DNA of 64,000 nt from Juglans regia (GCF_001411555.2 NC_049901.1:27856372-27920371), one strand, 5' to 3'; shown: positions 11,480 to 22,659, counted from the stretch's first letter. The notes: a model not told the origin generated them from the letters alone. Numbers and translations: made by a program.

Positions 11480-12539
11480 TCCTGGGGCGTCAGCATCTGC
11501 ATCTCCCTGACTAACAGCATGCACTCTCATGGGCACTCACTACCTCGGCTTTGGTTTGTAGCCGTTGTTGAGAGAAACACAATTTTCTTTCATTCCTCAA
11601 AGCAACATTGAGGCAGTCTTTGATCATATGCCCCAGTGGCCACACCTGAAACAAGTTCCCAATGTGATTATGCACTTGCCTCCATGGTGTTTACCGCACT
11701 CTCTACAAGGTGGAAATGTGATTGGCATTAAGCTCCCCGTCTCAATGCCTTTTCCTTTATCTGATCCAATAAACATCTTCTTCCTTTTTGAACTTTCTTT
11801 AGCAGCATATGATGAAGTCCTCTTTCTTTCCAAAATGACCAGGGCAACCAAACCTTCTACTCTGTTTCTACTATTGCAGCCACATTTACCAACTCTTGGT
11901 AATTCTCTATTCTTAGGCAAGCTACTTGGTTATGGATCCTTGGCTGAGGTCCAACTTGAAACTTTTGTGCCTACATCCTTTGAGTAGAAATTAAGTGTGG
12001 TGCAAACCTTCCTAATGCCATAAACTTAGCGGTGTATTGCTCTATGGTCAAACTACCTTGAATTAAAGTCATGAACTCCTGCGCCTTCATCTGTTTGACA
12101 GAATCTGGGAAGAATCTGTTGCCAAACTCTTCCTTAAATCTCTCCCTTGACAGTGTAGCCAAACTTCCTAGTTCCCTGACTAGAAGCTGCCTTCGTGTAT
12201 CCCATCGTATTCCAGCTTCTCCTTGGAATAGGTATCCAATATATAGAACCTTCTGGTCCTCAGTACATCCACAGATCTCGTAGGTCCTTTCGAGATCCAT
12301 TTCCTGGCTCTTAGTGGCCCTTCATTACCAAAAACATTTGGGTAGTAATGGATCAAGAACTTCTCATACGTACAACCCTTAACTTCGGGTTGGGGTACAT
12401 GCGCTTGTTGTTGTTACTGTTGTCTAAGCACGCCAGTCAGCAGACGTACATCTTCAGCTAATGCTCCATCCATCGGGGAATTCTGATCCTCCTGATTTGT
12501 GGCTCCCTCAGGGTTCTAAGGTATCCTACCGTGAGTCAT
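11480..12539 (-). pseudogene. Element E gag (retrotrans_gag and zinc knuckle)
   Basis: The start MTHGRIP lies about 155 bases inside the PBS, like gag of element B. Conserved blocks GCTYEKFLIHYYPNVFGNEG, MDLERTYEICGCTEDQKVLY and FQGEAGIRWDTRRQLL are visible, then ARELGSLATLSRERFKEEF, GSLTIEQYTAKFMALGRFAP and a zinc knuckle CFRCGHWG near 11650. A stop after MTHGRIP, a stop in the Gln-rich stretch, a frameshift at about 12300 and a one-base loss inside the knuckle show it is dead. The frame ends into unassigned sequence instead of protease. Confidence 0.8.
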
Positions 12540-12691
12540 GTGTCACTTCCTGACACACACTAGTACATGTGTTACAACCACGTACTATCTCTTATACTAA
12601 AAAAAACTCAAGCCTACTAAAGACTAAAATTTTAAGCCTAATATTTGGTGCATTTCCTAAGGACATGTGGATTTAAACCCAGAGACGTATT

Positions 12692-12703
12692 GCTCTGATA
12701 CCG
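12692..12703 (-). other. Element E primer binding site
   Basis: GCTCTGATACCG is the reverse complement of the initiator tRNA-Met binding site with its first base changed, 3 bases from the LTR edge. Confidence 0.85.
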
Positions 12704-12987
12704 CCCTGTGACGCCCTCAAATTCCACTTGGGATCGGATGGACATCCGAGGTATCGGGAAAAGCAAGGTTACTTGCTCCCGTTCATGACATATAAGATGT
12801 AATATTCCTAACATACATCTAGCATTACGCAATATTTGCAGCAGATAATTTTTTTTTTAGTAATACTATGCACCAAATTTATAATATCCCAAATAGTTAA
12901 AACATCCACAATTACAGCACGAGTCTCAGGAGATGGTAATCTCAAAACCACGGAGACCTGACTCCATAATTATATTGTCAAAATATA

Positions 12988-13152
12988 CTATTGGGCTAGT
13001 TCGTTGAGTAACTCGCATAACTCGACTAACGATGCCGAAATACTATCCAAAGACCTAACTATGGAGGCTGCAAGCTCCGTGTTGCTTCTATGATGTCTAG
13101 TCAACCTCCTCCAGGCTGCTAGTGTCAGCTACCTGCTTTGATCCTGACACAT
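12988..13152 (-). pseudogene. Small LTR-internal ORF with one stop (5' LTR of E)
   Basis: The counterpart of 9741-9905: same start (MCQDQS), same length and same C-terminal ELLNELAQ. Codon 8 is TAG, which would cut the peptide to 7 residues. The rest of the frame stays open. Confidence 0.4.
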
Positions 13153-13155
13153 CGC

Positions 13156-13214
13156 CTACCATTCGGGGGGAATGGTAGCTAGGACTACCACGGCGAAATT
13201 TGATTACAAATCTC
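13156..13214 (-). other. H1/H2 hairpin pair (element E 5' LTR)
   Basis: H2 is a perfect 9-bp stem CTACCATTC/GAATGGTAG (13156-13178). H1 is GAAATTTG/CAAATCTC with one wobble pair (13195-13214). Confidence 0.6.
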
Positions 13215-13364
13215 AGTAAGTTAACGGGAAACTTTCACACAGGTTAATGATGCATGCATGGCAGTAAAAGCATGAATGCATAATCAAAGTCATAAGTAAG
13301 CATAGCATAACTTGACATATAGCATGGCATAAATGACATAACTTGAACTGAAACTGAAACTTAG

Positions 13365-13645
13365 CTTGACATGACATGACATGTACGTGAACTTGAAACA
13401 TAACATGGACTAGCAACATAACATGAACGTGAACTTGAAACAAAACATGGACTTGAAACATAGTATGAACGTGAACATACATAATTTGAACATGAACTTG
13501 AACATAACATGAACCTGAACACAACATAACATAAATGTGAACTTGAAACATAACGTGAACGTGAACATGACATAACATGAATGTGAACTTTGAACATAAC
13601 ATGAACATGAACATAACATGACATAAACATGAAGTTGAAACATAT
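13365..13645. repeat. Degenerate tandem repeat in LTR
   Basis: The same AACATGAACGTGAACTTG-type array as at 10120-10400. It leaves several overlapping minus-strand frames open by composition alone. Confidence 0.75.
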
Positions 13646-14410
13646 TCTTGTCTCATGGGGTCACCATGATTGAGTAATCTTATCTCATGGGGTTACCATG
13701 ATTGACATGAACTTGAAACTTGACATGAACGAAAACTTGAACATAACATAATGTGAAACATGACTTGAACGTGAAATACATGAACTTGTAATCTTATTCA
13801 ATAGACTTAATCATAAAGTGACCATACGGGTACTACACGGGTCCCCTTGAGCCGTGTGTCCCTGCCGATTACCGCATCACAACACAGGTATCTATACCAG
13901 CTGTGAGTGCATTAATACGTACTCCACAATTGTTGTGCCCCACTGTATTCTATGTCTCACAATTGATGTGTCTCACATAGTGTATGCTCCACAGTTATTG
14001 TGGCCCTATGAATTGTTTATACCACAATTATTGTGGACACACGTAACATAAAACAACCTGTCGACTGTACTTTGTAAACCCAGGGAATTTCACACCTATT
14101 TAGACACTCCAGCGTGAATAAAGGAGTTCCACTAGGATATTACCCTATCCTAGCGCTTAGGGTCGTGATTGACATGAATAACTTAACTAGCATATATGAC
14201 ATTTCGTAACGTGACGTGACATGAATGTAAGATGACAGACATGACATATTTTGTGACATAAATATAACAGACAACATTTTGTAACATGGCTTAACATGTA
14301 ACATACAATATTTCGTAACATGGCATAACATGTGGTAAGTGTTATGCCATGTTACGAGGTTCCTAATGTTAATAGAAATTTCACCAGTGAATTTCTATTG
14401 GGCTGTTACA

Positions 14411-14550
14411 CGAAATATGGTGATTGGTTTCTTGGTAATACACGAAAATGGTGGTAAGTGTGATGGTGTTTGGCTAGTGAGAAAATGTTGAAAAATAGAA
14501 AGTAGGGAGAGAATGAGCATGGTGGCCGAAATAGGTTTCGGGATGTCACA
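14411..14550 (-). repeat. Element C 3' LTR, right part
   Basis: Matches 23338-23470 in the 5' LTR of C closely, then jumps to the terminal TTCGGGATGTCACA. About 1 kb present in the 5' LTR (23471-24440) is absent here. It is followed directly by the polypurine tract of C. Confidence 0.8.
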
Positions 14551-14551
14551 T

Positions 14552-14563
14552 CCTCCCCCCCCT
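14552..14563 (-). other. Element C polypurine tract
   Basis: CCTCCCCCCCCT on the plus strand, next to the LTR edge at 14550, reads as a G-rich polypurine tract on the element strand. Confidence 0.8.
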
Positions 14564-14662
14564 TAAAATAGATTTCATCCTCAAAATCGGCACATGACGA
14601 ACTCAAACATATAAACCTCATTCATTTGAAATTCCATACCTCTGACACTTGCAGTCGTGGAA

Positions 14663-15133
14663 TCATTTGATGACGATAGGTGGTATGTCATCCTCTATTG
14701 TCACCAAATCTTTTGAAAAGTAGAATATTGCATCCAAGTCATAATCAAAATACATATTCATCTGCATCTCATTCAACCTATGCTTTATTTCAAGCTCTGT
14801 TTCTTCAATAGACGTATTTGAGGTCTCAAAAGGCATATACCTCATCACTCGTTCTTCTGCTGCACAACTTGATTCTGCTTCATAATTAAAACTATGCAAA
14901 TAGGCTCTTTCCACCTCTTTCCAGCTACATCGAGGTTGTCGCTCCTCTTGTGGTAATGCTCGTGTCAAATAAAGGTTTTCTCGAGAATCTTCATCCATCA
15001 CATGCATACTGTGGTGTTCAAACTTTTCCATCTGTTTTGATTGAGCTGCCATCATTTGCTCTCTTCCCCTAAGTGGATTTTTGCGACGACGCTCTCTATG
15101 CTCTCTAATTTGTGCCACTGAAGACACATACAT
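14663..15133 (-). CDS. Accessory ORF downstream of chromodomain, 156 aa
   Basis: An intact frame between the end of the integrase/chromodomain and the 3' LTR. It starts MYVSSVAQIREHRERRRKNP and is rich in Glu, Arg and Met, with acidic stretches at the C-terminus (YDLDAIFYFSKDLV, TIEDDIPP). No membrane segment or known domain is evident. It stays open for 156 codons while the neighbouring pol is full of stops, which may reflect composition or late selection. Element D has a different acidic frame at the same place. Confidence 0.5.
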   Translation of the reverse strand: MYVSSVAQIREHRERRRKNPLRGREQMMAAQSKQMEKFEHHSMHVMDEDSRENLYLTRALPQEERQPRCSWKEVERAYLHSFNYEAESSCAAEERVMRYMPFETSNTSIEETELEIKHRLNEMQMNMYFDYDLDAIFYFSKDLVTIEDDIPPIVIK

Positions 15134-15309
15134 AAGCGAGGTTCTCCTAGGTCATGTCATGCCCTATTTCAAGGGTATGATAGGTCAAGATTGTGTGCAC
15201 TACAAGCAATAAATTCATACAGAAACATTCCATTCATAACAAGAACAAGTACAAACAGTCATTGAAAATGTTCAAACAAAGTTTACATCTAAGTTACAAA
15301 AAAATGAGG

Positions 15310-16822
15310 GTAGTTATTCCTCATGACATCTTCTCGTTCCCAAGTTGCTTCTTGATATTCGGGGCTATTCCAAAGCACTTTAACTAAGGGTATCTTCTGA
15401 TTCCTCAGCTCTTGCTCTTTTCTATCCATAATCTACACTTGCCATTCCTCATAAGTCAGGTTAGGTCATAACCGAATACTGCTAGGTTCCATTATGATTG
15501 CTGGCCTTTCACCAAAACTCTTCTTCAAAGATGATACGTTAAAGACATTGTGCACTCCTTGCATGTCGACTGGTAGACTTAATCGATAAGCTAATGCACC
15601 AATCTTCTCTACCACTTCAAAGCGTCCAATATATATGGGGCTCAACTTCCCCTTCTTGCCAAACCACACAACTCCTTTCATGGGCGAAATTTTCACATAC
15701 ACCCAGTCACTTACAGGAAAATCTAAATTCCTGCGTCTTCTATTGGCGTAACTTTTTTGTCGACTTTGGGCCGCTTTCATTCTTTCCTGAATCACTGCTA
15801 CGTGCTTCCGCACTTCTTGCAAATACTCAGGTCCTAGCACTTTCTTTTCTCTTACTTCGTCCCAATACAGCGATGATCTGCACTTTCTCCCGTATAGCAC
15901 TTCATAAGGTGCCATCTGCATTGTAGCTTGGAAACTATTGTTGTAGGCAAACTCTATCGAAGGTAAATGGCTTTCCCAATCGCCACTTAGTTGAAACACA
16001 CATGCCTGCTACATATCTTCCAAAATCTGAATAGTGCGTTCTATTTATCCGTCTGTTTGTGGATGATACACACTACTTTAAATTTTTGCCCAACATCTTC
16101 TATAGACTTTGCCAAAAACACAAAGTGAATCTTGTATCCCTGTCCGAAATAGACTTTGGCACTCCGTGCAAACGAATTGCTTCTTTGACGTAAATTTGGG
16201 ATAACTTCTCCATAGAATCTGTGTTGGTTATGGGCAGAAAATGTGCACTCTTCGTTAGTATGTCAACTATAACCCAAATTGAATTATTTCCTGTCGATGT
16301 CCTTGGTAAACCTATCACGAAGTCATTTCCATTCAGGAATTGGTAGTGGTTGTAACTCTCCTGCTGGCTATTGATGTTCCACTTTTACCAATTGGCATAC
16401 CAAACATTTAGCAACAAACTCTGCCACATCTTTCTTGATTCCTTCCCACCAAAATCTTTCCTTCAAATCTCGATACATCTTAGTGCTACTAGGGTGAGCT
16501 GTATAAGGGATGCAATGGGCTTCCCTTAAAAGCTTCTCTTTTAGTTTCGAGGCACTAGGAATCACCTTTCTTCCCTCGAAATATATCATTCCATTCTCCC
16601 CAATCATGAAGTGATGTGGTCCTTTGCCAGAAATTCTTTGCCATAAGCCATCCAGCTTATCATCCTTACCTATTCCTTCACGAATCTCTTCCTCAATTAA
16701 CGAGACAATTTCTTGCACTACTGTTAGAATAGCATCCCTTGGTGGATTTCCAATCAACAAACTCTACATCTCCACCAATAATGATGGCGATTCCATCTTT
16801 GCCTTGCGACTCAGGACATCCG
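15310..16822 (-). pseudogene. Element C integrase with chromodomain
   Basis: Reading on the minus strand: the zinc-binding HHCC region (AHCIPYTAHPSSTKMYRDLK and CLVCQLVK), the core with Asp in [13 protein letters not shown], Asp in SDRDTRF and Glu in IERTIQILEDM. FAYNNSFQATMQMAPYEVL, a GPY/F-like stretch and HNVFNVSSLKKS follow. After a stop, IPLVKVLWNSPEYQEATWE is the chromodomain that targets chromovirus insertion. Stops at about 16035 (TAA after HPQTDG), 16015 (TAG) and in the linker, plus a frame change near 16320, kill the gene. The catalytic D, D and E residues themselves are still present. Confidence 0.85.
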
Positions 16823-16826
16823 CAAC

Positions 16827-18609
16827 TGATAAGTGTTATTTTTATGTGATTTTTATTCACTCTTTATTTATGAAAAGTGTCATTTTCCCTTCAATACTAT
16901 TGATTTTATTTTATTTGTACATATTTTATTTAGTTTCTTGGATTTGAAGGAATGAGAAGATTTAGTGCAAAATGAGAGCATTTTGATATAAAAGAAGAGA
17001 CTATGAATCCAGACCAATGAGAGACAACAAGGTCTAAAGAAAGCCGATGAGATTTGGGTGATGAGCCTTGTCCCGTGGGCATTAAAGAGATTTCTCTCAC
17101 CCAAAGGCGAGAAGACTTACCTCTCGGTAGGTGAGGAAACTCACGACTAGAAAACGCGACTAGAAGGAGTGAAGATTTGGCGATAAGGTTCTAGATGGTT
17201 AGATTGGGCGACTAGTCTAAACGACCAACTTAAGAGACCAACTTAAATGACATCGTGGGCAACAACTAGAAAAGGCAATAGGAGTCTTTCATCCCGGTAG
17301 GGAGTCTTTCCACTCGGTAGGCGAGGGGAGGGCCTTGTGGTCTTTGCGACCTCCATACCCGTTTAATTGTGACCTCCATGCTAGTTATATTTATCGCACA
17401 CGACATCTACTGGGTAGGATAATTCCTCCCGACAGGATCAATCTGCTACTGACCACCAAATCCGAGTTCCACAATCAATTTGTTGGCGACCAAATCCTCC
17501 CGAACCCCGCAATTCAAGCCGCATATCACTGAATCTTCTATTTTAGATAATCCCATTATTCTTGGTATAATTCTTTATATGTTAAAATTTATCTTTAGAA
17601 ACTATTTTTCAGATCTTTAGGCGAGACTTTAGCCACAGTTATCTTGTTTCCAGATTTGAATTTCAACATCTATTTAATCTCGACTTCTGGGATGAATAGA
17701 GGAGAGTTCTGAATCGGAGTCAAGATTTTTTATGTTTCAGAGTCTGAGTCTAATCTTAGAGTTCCAGAATTTATTCTTTAAGTGTTCTTTCTAGAGGGCA
17801 GAACTGGAGGGCAGAGGCGAGAGCTACATGCCTCGAAAGAACACAAAACTGGAGGACAAAGGCGAAAGCCGCATGCCTCATCAACCGACTTCAACGAAGA
17901 GTACCAATTTTATTCTTTTTCTACTAATTATATTTTTTAAAGTTTTGATGTAGCCAAGCATTGAACACATAATTTATATTCCAAGTTATTTTATTTTCAA
18001 ATATTTCTATGATTGAGTGTTTATTCATTGTTCTTAATACTTACAATTTTCTAGTTAACTATTGTTTGATCTTTTGGATTGCAATGAGACCGAGAGGTGA
18101 TTTGTGATTAAAGCTCTAGGATTAAATACTATTAGTTGAGCGAAAACAAAAATGCGCTACAGCGACTAGTGTGATTTTCAAGAAAAATCTAAAAAACTTA
18201 ATGAGTCTCCAATTAGTTAAATTCACATAGAGATATGGAGTTACTAGTTGGAGATATTTTTGGTATTGTTCGAGAGAAAATATTGAATAGTTAATGGATT
18301 ATTATTATCAACTTGGGATAATTGGGATTTTATAACAAGGAAAAATAAATAGTGTGGGATTTGCTAGGTGAAGTCAAATGCTCTAGATCTATTCTTATTA
18401 TTTTAAAATCTTAATTTTAATGTTCTTTTAGTCAGTTTAATTTAGATAAATCATTCTTCAAATTTTGGTTTTCCAAATAGTAATTAATTTAGTCAATTTC
18501 AATACTCAATAGCATAATTATTCCATGTGGGTTCGATAACCTTTTTCTTTAAAACACTATACTAATTGTTACGATTCTGTGCACTTGCAGATATATTTTT
18601 ATGCGAACA
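16827..18609 (+). mobile_element. Solo LTR (non-chromovirus gypsy type) inside element C pol
   Basis: The 1783-bp insert runs TGATAAGTG to GCGAACA and is flanked by GCAAC (16822-16826) and ACAAC (18610-18614), a 5-base duplication with one change. Removing it restores the pol reading through ANVVADV between RNase H and integrase. Its 3' end (GGTTCGATAACC and later GTGCACTTGCAG) resembles the U5 ends of Tat/Athila-type LTRs, an inference from memory of family pattern. No internal coding sequence is present. Confidence 0.7.
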
Positions 18610-18614
18610 ACAAC

Positions 18615-20366
18615 TACATTGGCTTTTCCAGGGTGATACTTAATCTCACACTGAAAAATTACTTATTGTCTCAATCCACCTTCTTTGTCTCATATTCAAA
18701 TTCTTTTGACTGAACAGATACTTGAGGCTCTTATGATCCGTAAACACCTCACATTTTTCTCCATATAGGTAGTATCTCTAGATCTTCAATGCTAAAACTA
18801 CTGCCGCTAATTCTAAGTCATGAGTAGGATAATTTTGCTTGTCATTCTTGAGATGTCGCAAAGCATAAGCGACTACTCGTCCTTCTTGCATCAGAACACA
18901 TCCTAATCCCATCTTAGAAGCATCATTGTACACTATGTAAGGCTTATGAGGTTCAGGTAAAGCCAAAACTAGTGCTGTGGTCAACCTCCTCCTAAGCTCC
19001 TGAAAACTCTTCTCACACTCTTCACTCAACACGTACTTGGCATTCTTCTTAGTTAATGTCTTTAAAGGACCAGAGAGTTTAGAAAGTCATTCTACAAACC
19101 TCTTGTAGTATCCTTCCAAACCAAGGAAACTACGTATCTCGTGGGCATTAGTCGGCCTTTGCCATTCCATCACTGCTTCTATCTTTGTTGGGTCCACTGC
19201 AAATCCTTTGCTAGAGATAACGTGTCCCAAGAACTTCACTTCTAAGAGCCAGAACTCATACTTACTGTGCTTAGCGTAAAGCCGATGTTCTTGTAGAGTT
19301 TCCAACACAATCCTTAAATGTTCCTTGTGCTCATCGTCATTCCGAGAATATACTAATATGTCATCTATGAAAACTACCATGAAATTGTCCAGATACTGCT
19401 TGAAAATTCGATTCAACAATTTCATAAATGTTGTTGGCGCATTGGTCAAACCAAAAGGCATTACCAAAAACTTGAAATGTCCATAACGAGTTCGGAAAGC
19501 AGTTTTGGGTATATCTTGGTTTTTTATCTTAAGTTGATGCTATCCTAATCTCAGATCTATTTTTTAAAACATCGACACTCCTTGCAATTGATCCAACAAA
19601 TCATCTATCCGTGGTAACAAATACTTGTTCTTGATGGTTACCTTGTTCAGATTTAGATAATTGATGCACATCCTTAGGGTACCATCCTTCTTCTTCACAA
19701 ATAAAACAGGCGCTCCCTAAAGGGACGAACTAGGGTGTATAAATCCCTTTTCCAGAAGCTCCTCCATTCGGTATGGTGCCTTACGTACTAGGGTCGTAGC
19801 TGGCTCTAGCTCAATTGAGAACTCAGTTTCTCGATTCGGGGGTAATCCAGGTAGGTCATCAGAAAAGACCTTAGGAAAATCCTCTATTACTAGAATTCCT
19901 TGGACTCCCTTATGCTCTTTTGTCGACTCAGTCATAACTGCGAGGTAAGCAGCCGCTCATCTTGTGTACTCTTCTTAACTCGTCCAGTCATTACAATTGA
20001 TGGAATTGATCCAATCACTTCTCGCATATAACATATCCTGTCTTTCGACGGCAAGTCAAAGACTATCTCCCTTTGTCGACAATCAATCTTAGCATAATGC
20101 TTTGATAGCCAATCCATTCCAACGATGAAATCAAACCCCATTAGATGGAAAACAATTAAGTCAGCAATTAGGGTCAAACCCGCGACTTCCAACCGACAAT
20201 CCTTTACCACACGGGTACATCCAACTATCTTCCCATCAAGTATTGCTACTAGAACTTTCCGAGACAGAGGTTCCATACATAGCCTACACCTTTGACCACA
20301 GTCGTAGTATACAAAAGATCGTGAAACTCCAGAATCAAACAAAGCATACGTCACGTGTTGTATCAA
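18615..20366 (-). pseudogene. Element C protease, reverse transcriptase and RNase H
   Basis: Protease: YALFDSGVSRSFV with the catalytic DSG, then GFDFIVGMDWL. Linker: FPKVFSDDLPGLPPNRETEF. Reverse transcriptase: [54 protein letters not shown] (catalytic box) and [17 protein letters not shown]. RNase [20 protein letters not shown] (Thr of the usual YTDAS replaced by Asn) and [13 protein letters not shown]. Stops and frame changes at about 19500-19720 and 19050 separate the pieces. The order and motifs are those of Ty3/gypsy chromoviruses. Confidence 0.9.
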
Positions 20367-20425
20367 TCTAACCTTACCTAAAAGAGATAACTATGATTAT
20401 GCAAAACTCTTAGCCATTCTATCTA

Positions 20426-21543
20426 CTAATCAACATAGAGTTTGGAAATATTACCAGTAATCACTCCGGCATCCGCCACCTCGTCCATTTCCAGATCCAC
20501 TTCTCCTAGTGTGATTGCATAAACTTTGGCTTTCACTTGGGTTTTCACCTTGCCTTCTGGCGTGGTTCCTCCAGGTGTGTTCTGCAGACATTCTCGGATC
20601 ATGTGACTAGGCTGGCTACATCTGAAACAAGCTCCCATTGCAAGTAGGCATTCTCCACCAGCCTTCATCCACATCTTCTACACGGTGGTGGTGTAACTGG
20701 CATTGCATTCCTGACTACGTTTCCTTTCCCCTTATCCATAGTATAAGGAACCCTTTTTTCTCCCGCATCTTTTTTGGGTGAGTAGGGAATTCCTCTCTTT
20801 CGATTCATATGAACTTTAGAAATTAGACTTCTCTGTTCCACTTCTGCAATAGATGCTACATTCACTAGTTCTTGGAAATTCTCGATCTGCAAGCGCGCAA
20901 TTTAATTCTGAATCCTCTGCTACATTCCATCTTGAAATTTCCTAGCTTTGAACTTTTCTGTTTCAATCAAGTGAGGGGCAAACCTTCCCAACTCCATGAA
21001 TTAGGCTGAATATTGTTCGACAGTCATATTGCCTTGTACCAAGTTGGAAAATTCTAGGGCCTTTTGTTGCTTGGCTGTTTTCGGAAGGAAATGACTGTCA
21101 AATTCCCTCTTGAATCACTCCCACGTGAGCATAGCTACATCTTCCAACTCTCGTGCCAATAATTGTTGCTTTGCATCCCACCATATGCCGGCCTCTCCTT
21201 GAAGTAGATGTCCAGCATATTGAACCTTCTGTTCCTCCATACATCCACTAATATCAAATGTACGTTCTAAATCATGAGCCACTTGTTGGCCAGCAATGCT
21301 CCTTCTGTTCCCAAGAAATTGAGGTATCGATAAACCAAGAACCACTCAAACGGGCATCCGCAAACTTCTCCTCTGTGGTGGTCTTGCCAGGGGTTTTTGT
21401 CGTTGCTCCATTTGATTTCTCACTACTTCTGTCATCTGGCGAATAGCCTTTGCTATAGCCTGACTGTCTTCTAGGTATTGGTTCTCAGTATCTTGCTCCC
21501 TACGCATAGGAGAAGTATCATCTCCTCAATTCTGCACCATGAC
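20426..21543 (-). pseudogene. Element C gag
   Basis: The start is probably MVQN near 21543, followed at once by a stop. Conserved blocks are DLERTFDISGCMEEQKVQYA, LLQGEAGIWWDAKQQLL and QGNMTVEQYSA. Near the end, CRRCG and CFRCSQPSHMIREC (zinc knuckle, about 20590-20650) are followed by KVYAITLGEVDLEMDEV, the usual gag C-terminus of this group. Several stops and a frameshift between 20665 and 20700 make it a pseudogene. Confidence 0.85.
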
Positions 21544-21784
21544 TTCTTCTTCTTTCTTATGAAACACATAAAGCCAATTGTGAGTCAAGCTTCCCTAAGA
21601 AGGAAAATACCAACTTCCATTCATCTCATACACGAGTTTCCATGCGTACCCTTCCTTGATTCGATTCTTCCATGATTCAAGCCTATAGCTATAAGATCAA
21701 AACCTATAACTACAAGATTCAAGAATAGCTTTGGTAACATGAAATCCCCTAGGACAACTTGTAAGTTTACCCAGAGACTTAATT

Positions 21785-21796
21785 GCTCTGATACCA
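21785..21796 (-). other. Element C primer binding site
   Basis: GCTCTGATACCA is the exact reverse complement of the initiator tRNA-Met binding site. Confidence 0.9.
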
Positions 21797-22208
21797 CCGC
21801 TTGCGATGCCCCCAGCCCCCGCTTGGGATTTGACGGTGACTGAATGCGTCGGGACATGTAACACAAGGCTACATACCCCTCGTACATGACAGTTAAGATG
21901 CAATACACCTAGCATCTAGCACTATGCAATAAAAATCATAGTGAAAAAATTATTTTATATCTTACTTAAGCACAGTGGCAAAATAAATAAGACACTTGGT
22001 ACCAATAGTGCAAATTTCCTAAAGCTTTTATATAACATAAGCACTTCAAACTAAGAGTTGTGTTTTCCAAAAGACTTCCAAAATAAGATAGTGTATTTTA
22101 AACCATTTCCAAAACACGAGATCCATCAAAATATTATTCCTCAAAAAGGAATTTCCAACTTAGAGGAAATGGGTCCCAACTTTGTATTCTTTCTCTTTTT
22201 TTCTTTTT

Positions 22209-22418
22209 TCAAAAGGGATTGGGTTTCACTCTCTTCTCTAAGTTTCGATCCTTATCCCGATTGTGGCCTCGTTTAAATTCCTCAATATGTTGGAGTATCT
22301 CAGTGATTGCTTGGTTGATCATCTCAAGGCTCTCCAAAATGGAGGGCTCAGGGGAGCTCATAACTATCTTAGGCACGATTCTCTCAAGAGGAGGTGTTGT
22401 CCTCCTCCACTTCGTCAT
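22209..22418 (-). CDS. Small LTR-internal ORF, 69 aa
   Basis: An open frame on the LTR sense strand beginning MTKWRRTTPPLERIVPK, then a Leu/Ile-rich amphipathic stretch and the basic tail HNRDKDR near residues 52-58. The solo LTR at 25836-29220 encodes a clearly homologous frame (26267-26452) in the same position. In both, the ATG lies 28 bases beyond hairpin H2. It is not a known domain. In the genomic RNA it would be a leader ORF ahead of gag. Confidence 0.45.
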   Translation of the reverse strand: MTKWRRTTPPLERIVPKIVMSSPEPSILESLEMINQAITEILQHIEEFKRGHNRDKDRNLEKRVKPNPF

Positions 22419-22445
22419 TGGGGTTTTCTAAACCTGTTACAACTT

Positions 22446-22506
22446 CTACCATTCTAGATCGAAAATGGTAGTAGAAACTACCCTAATGAGATTTCAAAAC
22501 ATCTCA
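22446..22506 (-). other. H1/H2 hairpin pair (element C 5' LTR)
   Basis: H2 has the 8-bp stem CTACCATT/AATGGTAG (22446-22471). H1 has the outer stem TGAGAT/ATCTCA (22487-22506). Confidence 0.5.
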
Positions 22507-22659
22507 GCAAGTAAACAAACAATATACCATACCATAGATATCATAAGCATATAAAAGCAAACACAAACAAATGCATGGGCATGTACGTATGACATAAAAC
22601 TTTGACTTATACGTCATGGAATTTTCTTGTAAAAATTACTTTTTCCATCTTTTAAACTC

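Larger units (their letters stand above)
9435..14410 (-). mobile_element. Element E: gag-only Ty3/gypsy retrotransposon nested in element C
   Basis: The insertion is bounded by the 5-base duplication CGAAA (9430-9434 and 14411-14415). The order on the minus strand is 5' LTR, PBS, gag, about 700 bases of unassigned sequence, 3' LTR. No protease, reverse transcriptase or integrase is present, so the copy is non-autonomous. The empty site is visible in the sister LTR near 23338. Because it interrupts the LTR of C, it is younger than C. Confidence 0.85.
12707..14410 (-). repeat. Element E 5' LTR (1704 bp)
   Basis: Plus-strand ends are TGTGACGCCC and GGGCTGTTACA, so the LTR begins TGTAACAGCCC on its own strand. 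It abuts the PBS on one side and the CGAAA duplication on the other. It contains hairpins H1/H2, a tandem repeat array and several short palindromes of the CCACAATTATTGTGG type (13924, 13989, 14022). Confidence 0.85.

Noticed and set aside
9920..14340. Repeated units with regular spacing that could suggest a CRISPR-like array
   Set aside because: Units are degenerate, lack unique spacers and belong to LTRs in a plant genome.
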